In this document: in pieces, positions 1 to 4,678 of the stretch
Layout: every line of letters begins with the position of its first letter
Position numbering within the stretch: position 1 is the stretch's first letter
DNA from: Lachnospiraceae bacterium
GTDB taxonomy: Bacteria; Bacillota; Clostridia; Lachnospirales; Lachnospiraceae
Direction of reading: 5' to 3'
DNA length: 8,714 bases
Assembly (NCBI GenBank): GCA_024691065.1
Contig: JAILOA010000098.1
Location: forward strand, 1-8,714
Translations under genes and position numbers: made by a program
Notes under the pieces: generated by a model
The model's input: only the letters and a program-made list of their open reading frames with translations
Told to the model about the DNA's origin: nothing
Database searches by the model: none

Positions 1-122
1 TAATGTGGTGTAAAGCCGCAACCAAGTGCTGTATTAACTACTAAAACAACTTTTCCTTCAAAATCCTTCATTGCTACCTCGCTGCCGTCAGGTGCAGTAA
101 CCTTTAAATCATAAAATCCCAT
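1..122 (-). CDS. gpx: Glutathione peroxidase family protein, N-terminal 40 residues only
   Basis: Thiol peroxidase that reduces hydrogen peroxide or organic hydroperoxides in the cytoplasm. In Firmicutes such proteins usually take electrons from thioredoxin rather than glutathione; that is family knowledge, not visible here. The fragment starts MGFYDLKVTAPDGSEV and reads through a VVLVVNTA strand into GCGFTPH, the peroxidatic-site motif. The catalytic residue is Cys35, encoded by TGC, so this is a cysteine and not a selenocysteine form. The ATG is preceded by AAGGAGG (131-137) at good spacing, and the start matches the family. The window edge cuts the gene; the remaining roughly 120 residues, including the Gln and Trp of the active site, lie outside. 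It is transcribed away from glnA, behind a promoter overlapped by a large palindrome (336-376) that suggests peroxide-responsive repression. Confidence 0.88.
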   Translation of the reverse strand, partial: MGFYDLKVTAPDGSEVAMKDFEGKVVLVVNTALGCGFTPH

Positions 123-176
123 GGTGAAATCCTCCTTAAAAATAAATTAAATTTTCCTTTTCTAAAATCAAATCCC

Positions 177-237
177 TGTTTTAAACCTTCTTGTTTCTAA
201 AAGCTAACCTTTGTTTTAAACCTTCTTGTTTCTAAAA
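177..237. repeat. Two perfect 26-bp direct repeats in the peroxidase leader
   Basis: The 26-bp segment at 177-202 recurs exactly at 212-237, a period of 35 bp. In the minus-strand transcript each copy reads TTTTAGAAACAAGAAGG followed by TTTAAAACA. A third, degraded version lies next to the start codon and contains the real ribosome binding site AAGGAGG. If the promoter at 358-385 is right, the leader is about 230 nt and carries both copies. Their purine core AAGAAGG resembles a weak ribosome binding site. Function is unknown. Confidence 0.8.
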
Positions 238-335
238 AACCAATCTTACGATTGTTTTGTTAATCTTATGTCTTTTATTTCTTGCCTCTTCATTAAATTA
301 AAAATAATAGATTGTAGTTTGTTTTAAATTTTGTT

Positions 336-376
336 AAATTAGATTGTGTACAATTTAATTATATACAATCTAATTT
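336..376. promoter_or_regulatory. 41-bp imperfect palindrome, probable OhrR/MarR-type operator
   Basis: The segment is symmetrical about base 356: 18 of 20 position pairs are complementary. The outer arms AAATTAGATTGT and ACAATCTAATTT match perfectly. The inner core TACAATT-T-AATTATA is close to the TACAATT/AATTGTA box recognised by OhrR, a MarR-family sensor of organic peroxides (from memory of the Bacillus site). It covers the -10 and probable start point of the minus-strand peroxidase promoter, where a repressor would act. The link to OhrR is inference from the motif and the neighbouring gene; no regulator gene is in the window. A role for glnA cannot be excluded, because its candidate promoter begins only 27 bases away. 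Confidence 0.65.
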
Positions 377-385
377 AAAAGTCAA
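358..385 (-). promoter_or_regulatory. Sigma-A-type promoter for the peroxidase gene
   Basis: On the minus strand TTGACT (385-380) is followed after 16 bases by TATAAT (363-358), one mismatch from consensus overall. The start point would fall near 351, inside the palindrome. This predicts a leader of about 230 nt before the ATG at 122. Confidence 0.7.
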
Positions 386-402
386 GCTATTTTTTTATTT
401 TT

Positions 403-431
403 TTTACAAATTATTTTTTCATTTATATAAA
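403..431 (+). promoter_or_regulatory. Candidate promoter for glnA (distal)
   Basis: TTTACA (403-408), a 17-base spacer, then TATAAA (426-431): each box matches consensus at five of six positions. It would give a leader of about 120 nt. The region is very AT-rich, so chance matches are likely. Confidence 0.45.
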
Positions 432-486
432 TCCCCATAAATAATAACTATTCTTTATATAATTTCGATATATTTAGTTTTTCGAC

Positions 487-515
487 TTGCGATTTTCATA
501 AATATATTATACAAT
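487..515 (+). promoter_or_regulatory. Candidate promoter for glnA (proximal)
   Basis: TTGCGA (487-492), a 17-base spacer, then TACAAT (510-515). It would give a short leader of about 40 nt ending in the GGAGG at 550-554. It is an alternative or addition to the distal candidate at 403-431; the sequence alone does not decide between them. I saw no clear GlnR/TnrA box (TGTNA-N7-TNACA) in this gap. Confidence 0.35.
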
Positions 516-549
516 TGTGTTATTGTAAAATCGAAAAAATTAATTCATT

Positions 550-554
550 GGAGG
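550..554 (+). promoter_or_regulatory. Ribosome binding site fixing the glnA start
   Basis: GGAGG lies 5 bases before the ATG at 560. The open frame extends upstream to 515, but that start has no such site and would add 15 residues foreign to the family. Confidence 0.85.
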
Positions 555-559
555 TTAAT

Positions 560-1990
560 ATGGCAAAAACTTTACAAGACATTCAGAAACTTATTAAAGA
601 TGAGGGAATTCTTATGGTGGATTTTAAACTCACCGATATTGACGGACGTTGGAGACATCTGAGTATTCCTGCCCAAAACTTAAATGAAAGCATTATGGAA
701 CATGGTATCGGATTCGATGGAAGTAATTACGGCTATGCACCGGTTGAAAACAGTGATATGGTATTCATCCCTGTCCTCGACTCTGCGGTAATCGATCCTT
801 ACACCGAAATCCCTACTCTTTCGATGATAGGTGACGTTAAGGTGATTGACCTGCCAAATAACAGGCCGTTTGACCAGTATCCACGTAATGTTGCCATCAG
901 GGCGCTTGATTATATGAAGGAGCTTGGCGTGGCAGATCAGATGATTATCGGACCTGAATACGAATTTTATATTTTTGATCAGGTTAAATACAATACAAGC
1001 TACAACAATATGTTCACTGAAATCAAGACATCCCAGGCAAGCTTTCAGGCGGGCGATGATGACAATAACAACGGTTATCAGGTGCGTCCGGGTGCCGGTT
1101 ATCATAACAGTTTACCTACCGACATCAGAAATGATTTGCGCAGTCAAATGTGCCTTTCTATGGAAGATTTTGGCATAAAGGTTAAATATCATCATCCTGA
1201 GGTTGGCGGAAGCGGCCAGATGGAAATCGAGGTCGAGCTCGGCGATATGCTTAAACTTGCCGATGATACCATGTCTGCAAAATATGTTATAAAGAACGAA
1301 GCTGTAGCTTATGGAGCAACCGCTACATTTATGCCTAAGCCTCTTGCTTCAGAGGCCGGAAACGGAATGCATGTTCATATGCTTCTCTTCAAGGACGGAA
1401 AACCGGTATTCTACGGCGAAGACGGTTATGCCCAGTTAAATGAAACGGCCCATTATTTTATGGGCGGACTTCTTGAACACGCCCGCTCAATATGCGCTAT
1501 TACAAATCCTTCCACCAACTCTTATAAACGACTTGTTCCGGGCTTTGAAGCTCCGGTTACAATCGGTTATGCCATGAGTAACAGAAGTGCGGTTATCCGT
1601 ATCCCGGCTTACGCTAAGACTCCGGAAACAAAGCGTTTCGAGCTTCGTAATCCGGATGCAACCTGTAATCCGTATTATGCTTATGCTGCTATTCTTATGG
1701 CAGGTCTCGACGGTATCAAGAAGAAAATCGATCCGCATGAGAGAGGTTGGGGACCATACGACTTTAACCTTTATACACTTTCGGAAGAAGAAAAAGCTAA
1801 GCTTACAGGCTTACCAACTTCATTGGATGAAGCCGTTGCAGAGCTCGAAAAGGATCATGATTATCTAACGGCAGGCGGTGTATTCCCTGAGAGACTTATA
1901 GAGCAGATTATTGCCCGCTGCAAAAAGGCATCAGCTGCTATTTCTAAGTTACCGCATCCGGCAGAATTTGAAATGTATTATGATATTTAA
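560..1990 (+). CDS. glnA: Type I glutamine synthetase (476 aa)
   Basis: Makes glutamine from glutamate, ammonia and ATP; the cytoplasmic enzyme is a dodecamer. The whole catalytic set is visible: metal-binding Glu133 and Glu135 in GPEYEF, Glu214 and Glu222 in the HHPEVGGSGQMEIEV stretch, His271 in GMHVH, the NPSTNSYKRLVPGFEAP loop with its Glu at 330, NRSAVIRIP, and Glu361/Arg363 in KRFELRNPD. The start at 560 is set by GGAGG and by the family-like MAKTLQDIQKLIKDEGI. At 476 residues it is longer than the 440-residue alpha form usual in Bacillus and Clostridium and closer to the beta form. It has the beta-like C-terminal NLY motif (Tyr405) and ends HPAEFEMYYDI. The segment after FDGS reads NYGYAPVENSDM, so the arginine used for glutamine feedback in Bacillus GlnA appears replaced. 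The gene is alone between divergent gpx and a terminator, with no glnR or glnB beside it. Confidence 0.95.
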   Translation: MAKTLQDIQKLIKDEGILMVDFKLTDIDGRWRHLSIPAQNLNESIMEHGIGFDGSNYGYAPVENSDMVFIPVLDSAVIDPYTEIPTLSMIGDVKVIDLPNNRPFDQYPRNVAIRALDYMKELGVADQMIIGPEYEFYIFDQVKYNTSYNNMFTEIKTSQASFQAGDDDNNNGYQVRPGAGYHNSLPTDIRNDLRSQMCLSMEDFGIKVKYHHPEVGGSGQMEIEVELGDMLKLADDTMSAKYVIKNEAVAYGATATFMPKPLASEAGNGMHVHMLLFKDGKPVFYGEDGYAQLNETAHYFMGGLLEHARSICAITNPSTNSYKRLVPGFEAPVTIGYAMSNRSAVIRIPAYAKTPETKRFELRNPDATCNPYYAYAAILMAGLDGIKKKIDPHERGWGPYDFNLYTLSEEEKAKLTGLPTSLDEAVAELEKDHDYLTAGGVFPERLIEQIIARCKKASAAISKLPHPAEFEMYYDI

Positions 1991-2039
1991 TTTTCTGAAC
2001 TTTCAATATACACATTAATTTTTAAAGAATTTATTATAA

Positions 2040-2089
2040 AAAAAGAGAAACATTCGAAAGCTTTTGGCTTTAAAAATGTTTCTCTTTTT
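2040..2089. terminator. Strong bidirectional hairpin terminator after glnA
   Basis: A 15-bp perfect stem, AAAAAGAGAAACATT (2040-2054) against its complement (2075-2089), lies 49 bases past the glnA stop. The loop can form a further small stem, AAAGC/GCTTT. The stem's own ends supply U-tracts in both directions, so it could also stop the converging minus-strand transcript of the CAP gene. Confidence 0.88.
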
Positions 2090-2107
2090 ATTTTTCCGTT
2101 TTTTTAC

Positions 2108-2200
2108 AAGAATCATTCGAAAACTTTAGGTTTTAAAAATGTTTCTTTTTAATTCATAATAAACATCCGAAAGCTTTTGGCTTTAAAAATGTCTTAAAAA
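2108..2200. repeat. Two decayed copies of the glnA terminator hairpin
   Basis: The terminator core (CATTCGAAA ... TTTAAAAATGT) recurs twice, with CGAAA at 2055, 2118 and 2168. Copy two (2108-2147) keeps a 10-bp stem with one mismatch and a T-run after it, so it may still work as a backup terminator. Copy three (2159-2200) keeps the loop almost unchanged but only a 4-bp stem and no T-run. Successive loss of pairing away from glnA suggests duplication then decay. Confidence 0.8.
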
Positions 2201-2475
2201 TCCCACCCTTTTTACGATCTAACGTATCACTTTCTCTCCCAAGAAAATCCCACCCTTTTAATAGCTCCCACACTATTAAAATGTTATTACTTTTTATTCA
2301 CCCTATTAACAGCTCCCACGCTAATAATAAGTATTTACTTTCTTTTCCACCCCTATAAATAGCTCCCACACTATTATAAAGATAATTACTTTTTATTCAC
2401 CCTATTAACAGCTCCCACACTATTAATAAGTATTTACTTTCTTTTCCACCCTATTACAATTTGATATTACTGTTT
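2201..2475. repeat. Noncoding tandem array, six units of about 49 bp
   Basis: CACCC begins each unit at 2204, 2251, 2299, 2348, 2398 and 2447, so spacing is 47-50 bp. The middle four units also share AGCTCCCAC, at 2263, 2311, 2361 and 2410. They alternate: units two and four end in a ...TTACTTTTTATT form and units three and five in a GTATTTACTTTCTTTTC form, so a dimer of about 98 bp was itself duplicated. The first and last units are degenerate. It lies between two converging genes, past the glnA terminators and after the CAP stop codon. No convincing reading frame crosses it, and stem potential is weak. I can assign no function. Confidence 0.85.
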
Positions 2476-2514
2476 ATTTCATAATATTTCTTTATACTAA
2501 ATTTATCCTATAAA

Positions 2515-3288
2515 TTAATCTGTGAAAAACTGTGTCCAATAATGACCATATCCTTTATTCTTATGAACATATCCAACACCGATCTTGTTATATTTATCTG
2601 ATAAAATATTTGCCTTGTGTCCCTTTGAATGCATCCAAGCCTTCATAACATCTTCTGCTGTCTCTTGTCCGCAAGCTATATTTTCACCGCAAGCCATATA
2701 TTCAATATCGTATTTATCAAGAACAGTAAAACAATCTTTTCCGTTTGGACGTGTATGTGAGAATACTTTTGAAGTTTCTTTAGCACGTTTGAAAGCAGCT
2801 AAACATAAATCCTTGGATAATTTGAGTTTGCTTTTACCTCTTTTTGCACGTTCCTTATTTACAATTTTTACTACTTTTTTAGCCTGCTTATAACTCTCTT
2901 TAAATTTTTTATCATTCATACATGTATTTGCATTGCTAACATATTTTGACTTATTGTTACTTTCCGAATTATTGTTATTATTGTTATTATTGTTATTAGT
3001 ATTATAAGTATAATTGTATTTGTTATTTGTATTTTTCCCTTCGGAATCTTCGTCTTCATCCTCATCTTCATCATCGTAATAATCATCATAGTCGTCATCG
3101 TAGTCATCTTCATCTTCGTCATAATCATCACTGTAATTATCTGCGAAATAGTTAACTACATCATTTACACTCAGAGCTGATACCGGCTGAGGAGTTACAT
3201 TTCCTAAAAACATTCCTGCTGAAAAACATAATGATGAAAGTGCAAGTTTTATTGTTAAAAGTTTAGAATTAAAATTATTTTTTTTCAT
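2515..3288 (-). CDS. Secreted CAP/SCP-domain (YkwD-like) protein with acidic and Asn-rich linker (257 aa)
   Basis: An exported protein with a C-terminal CAP domain (about residues 135-257), a cysteine-rich-secretory-protein-type fold found in many Firmicutes cell-surface and spore proteins; its bacterial activity is not well established. Residues 1-38 are a signal peptide: MKK basic start, hydrophobic stretch, and a likely cut after Val-Ser-Ala. A mature-chain linker follows, with a run of Asp, Glu and Tyr (about 54-83), then Asn-rich sequence including ten consecutive Asn (98-107). CAP hallmarks are VNKERAKRG, the FSH histidine (178), GEN (Glu202), WMHSKGH (His224) and YGHYWTQ near the end. 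The frame opens at a GTG three codons earlier (3297), but that GTG lies inside the GAGGTG ribosome binding site, so I take the ATG at 3288. A decayed paralogue lies upstream at 3610-3926. No anchor motif (LPXTG) or membrane helix follows the domain. Confidence 0.9.
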   Translation of the reverse strand: MKKNNFNSKLLTIKLALSSLCFSAGMFLGNVTPQPVSALSVNDVVNYFADNYSDDYDEDEDDYDDDYDDYYDDEDEDEDEDSEGKNTNNKYNYTYNTNNNNNNNNNNSESNNKSKYVSNANTCMNDKKFKESYKQAKKVVKIVNKERAKRGKSKLKLSKDLCLAAFKRAKETSKVFSHTRPNGKDCFTVLDKYDIEYMACGENIACGQETAEDVMKAWMHSKGHKANILSDKYNKIGVGYVHKNKGYGHYWTQFFTD

Positions 3289-3294
3289 TTTTCT

Positions 3295-3300
3295 CACCTC
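3295..3300 (-). promoter_or_regulatory. Ribosome binding site fixing the CAP gene start
   Basis: GAGGTG on the minus strand lies 6 bases before the ATG at 3288. It overlaps the in-frame GTG at 3297-3295, which therefore cannot be the start served by this site. Confidence 0.75.
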
Positions 3301-3354
3301 TCGAATTTTTTATTATTATTTTTTGTTGCTCTCTGCAACTTGTTTACATCTACG

Positions 3355-3363
3355 ATTATAACA
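3355..3363 (-). promoter_or_regulatory. Extended -10 promoter for the CAP gene
   Basis: TGTTATAAT on the minus strand is an extended -10 (TG-N-TATAAT). The matching -35 position holds only TGAATA, three of six consensus bases. The start point would be near 3348, giving a leader of about 60 nt. The two phased repeats at 3385-3419 lie directly upstream of the weak -35. Confidence 0.6.
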
Positions 3364-3384
3364 GCTATTTTTATACATATTCAT

Positions 3385-3419
3385 TTTTGTAATTTTTAAC
3401 ATTTATTTTGTAATTTTTA
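3385..3419 (-). repeat. Pair of 14-bp direct repeats, 21 bp apart, upstream of the CAP promoter
   Basis: TAAAAATTACAAAA occurs on the minus strand at 3419-3406 and again at 3398-3385. The 21-bp period is two helical turns, so both copies face the same side of the DNA, and the nearer one ends about at the poor -35. This layout fits an activator binding site, but the sequence is so A-rich that chance or simple duplication is also possible. Confidence 0.5.
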
Positions 3420-3474
3420 CCAAAGAATGTTTTTTTATGTGTATATAAAATGTATTAATCCAGGGCAAAAAAAT

Positions 3475-3571
3475 AAAGAAACATGCCGAAAAATAAGTAT
3501 ACCAACCACCAATCGTCAGGTTTTATCCTAACTATTGGGGTTGGTATATATTTCGTATGTTTCTCTTTTTT
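3475..3571. terminator. Large bidirectional hairpin between the CAP gene and its decayed paralogue
   Basis: Outer arms AGAAACAT (3477-3484) and ATGTTTCT (3557-3564) pair. After an uneven internal loop, TATACCAAC (3498-3506) pairs with GTTGGTATA (3540-3548), and CCAAT/ATTGG can add an inner stem. T-runs follow on both strands. Read on the minus strand it would end transcription coming from the pseudogene side before the CAP promoter. Its outer arm plus CGAAA resembles the glnA terminator. A small hairpin insertion element is an alternative, but I saw no target duplication. Confidence 0.7.
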
Positions 3572-3609
3572 GACTGTTTTTAAAACTCTTTTATGATGCC
3601 GTGAACATT

Positions 3610-3926
3610 TTACCACCCATAATAACTATAATCACCTATAAAAATTTGCGTCCAGTAATGCCCATATCCTTTTTTGGACTTGACAGGACCTTTTTAGCTT
3701 TTTTAAAGCTTTTCTTAAATCCCTTAGGTTTCTTATATCCACTGATATCATTGTAGTCTTCATTACTGCTTGATGAATTATAACTGCCCGGACCGGCTGT
3801 ACTTATTACGTAATACGGATACTTGGTTACTGATGCACCGGTAGGAGTTCCGGTATAAATGTACCAAACTGTTTGAGGATTGTTTGATATATTTCCCGAA
3901 TAATAGGCAGGTGTTATGGTTTCCAT
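3610..3926 (-). pseudogene. Decayed CAP-domain protein gene, core deleted and frame lost
   Basis: An open stretch from 3926 (METITPAYYSGNISNN...) runs through a Ser/Gly/Tyr-rich linker into GFKKSFKKAKKVL, which matches the start of the neighbouring CAP domain (KFKESYKQAKKVV; 8 of 13 identical). About six codons later the frame changes, and the next frame (3675-3610) reads KKGYGHYWTQIFIGDYSYYGW then stop, matching the CAP C-terminus KGYGHYWTQ exactly. About 100 residues between these points are missing, including both His and the GEN Glu of the domain. The break lies near a repeated GGAC (3676-3679 and 3686-3689), fitting a small-repeat deletion. The 5' end is also damaged: there is no ribosome binding site, no signal peptide, and a TAG lies just upstream in frame. 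Read as an intact gene this would be a meaningless 96-residue protein. Confidence 0.82.
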
Positions 3927-3968
3927 AACGCCACTTGTGACAGGCTATAACCCTTGAAAATATAATAA

Positions 3969-4017
3969 ACAACGGACTATGCCAATTTGACTTATGTCAT
4001 AAGCTATAGTCCGTTGT
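3969..4017 (-). terminator. Terminator of the atp operon
   Basis: A 12-bp perfect stem, ACAACGGACTAT (minus strand 4017-4006) with its complement (3980-3969), starts 7 bases past the atpC stop. It is followed on the minus strand by the U-rich TTATTATATTTT. The loop contains a second small palindrome, CTTATG/CATAAG. Confidence 0.85.
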
Positions 4018-4023
4018 CATATA

Positions 4024-4440
4024 TTATATATCTTTATTAGAATACTTAAGTCTTGCCATTGCACGCGCGAGACTTGCTGTAGAAATATGATATTCGCGAA
4101 TACTTTGCTTGGCTGAAAGCTGTTCTCTCGCTCTTTCCATAGCAGCCTCGGCTCTAAACCTGTCAATCTCCTCAGGCTTCTCGCAGGAATAAACGATTAT
4201 ATTTACACGATTATCATGTACATCTATGAAACCATCGGAAACTATGGCTTTCATCCAGCTACCGTCAGGAAGTTTTACCTTCATTTCACCTATTTCGATG
4301 GTTGAAATCATCTCGGCATGATTTGCCATGACAGCCCATTCGCCGTCAGTAGTAGGAAATATAACTTCTATCGCATCTCCCTCATAAAACAGCTTATTAC
4401 ATGCCAATATTCTCAATTTAAATGTCTTAGCCTCTGCCAT
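4024..4440 (-). CDS. atpC: ATP synthase F1 epsilon subunit (138 aa)
   Basis: Epsilon is part of the rotating central stalk: it links gamma to the c-ring, and its C-terminal helices can block ATP hydrolysis. The protein has the expected two parts. An N-terminal beta-sandwich (about 1-85) contains TFKLRILACNKLFYEGDA, the GEWAVMANHAEMIST segment and VSDGFIDVHDNRVNI. A helical hairpin (about 90-138) is rich in Arg, Glu and Ala (RAEAAMERAREQL). Length is normal for the family. I chose the ATG at 4440: GGAGG (4449-4453) is 8 bases upstream and MAEAKTFKLRI fits the family, whereas the frame's first possible start, a TTG, lies inside that site. It is the last gene of the operon, followed at once by a terminator. 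It is separated from atpD by an unusual 238 bases of repeats. Confidence 0.95.
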   Translation of the reverse strand: MAEAKTFKLRILACNKLFYEGDAIEVIFPTTDGEWAVMANHAEMISTIEIGEMKVKLPDGSWMKAIVSDGFIDVHDNRVNIIVYSCEKPEEIDRFRAEAAMERAREQLSAKQSIREYHISTASLARAMARLKYSNKDI

Positions 4441-4469
4441 GCAATCATCCTCCAAATGTATTAAAAACC

Positions 4470-4660
4470 TTATAAAACAAAGTCTCAGGCCTTTTTCAAA
4501 TTATTTCAAGCCCTTTTCCGTGCATTATAAAACAAAGTCTCAAGCCTTTATAAGCCTATTTACAAATCTTTTCAAACCTTTTTACATACCTTATAAAACA
4601 AAGTCTCAAGCCTTTTTGTAAATTATTTCAAGTCATTTGCCACGATTCACAAATCATCTG
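4470..4660. repeat. Three imperfect repeats in the atpD-atpC gap
   Basis: TTATAAAACAAAGTCTCA with the following GGCCTTT or AGCCTTT occurs at 4470-4494, 4525-4549 and 4591-4615. A second shared block, close to AAATTATTTCAAG, follows the first and third copies and is looser after the second. Unit spacing is 55 and 66 bp. The 238-base gap (4441-4678) is otherwise without genes; the plus-strand open frame through it only reads the repeats. The repeats would be transcribed in the operon mRNA. No terminator or promoter is evident. Confidence 0.85.
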
Positions 4661-4678
4661 CAATCAACATTTCATCCC

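Noticed and set aside
1..122. Selenocysteine form of glutathione peroxidase
   Set aside because: The catalytic codon is TGC, not TGA.
515..559. Upstream start extending glnA by 15 residues
   Set aside because: The added residues do not fit the family, and the GGAGG at 550-554 serves the ATG at 560.
380..559. GlnR/TnrA operator upstream of glnA
   Set aside because: I found no TGTNA-N7-TNACA match; only AT-rich partial palindromes are present.
2204..2475. Possible CRISPR array from evenly spaced repeats
   Set aside because: The segments between the shared motifs are themselves repeats of one another, not unique spacers. There is no palindromic repeat of CRISPR type and no cas gene.
3475..3571. 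Small mobile hairpin element (MITE)
   Set aside because: No target duplication was visible at its ends, and T-runs on both strands explain it as a two-way terminator. It is kept only as an alternative.
3636..3926. A genuine 96-residue hypothetical protein
   Set aside because: Its 3' part turns into the CAP C-terminus only in another frame, it lacks a ribosome binding site, and it matches two ends of the neighbouring CAP domain.
3778..3972. 64-residue minus-strand open frame starting TTG
   Set aside because: It overlaps the CAP pseudogene in another frame, has no ribosome binding site, overlaps the atp terminator arm, and its sequence resembles nothing I know.
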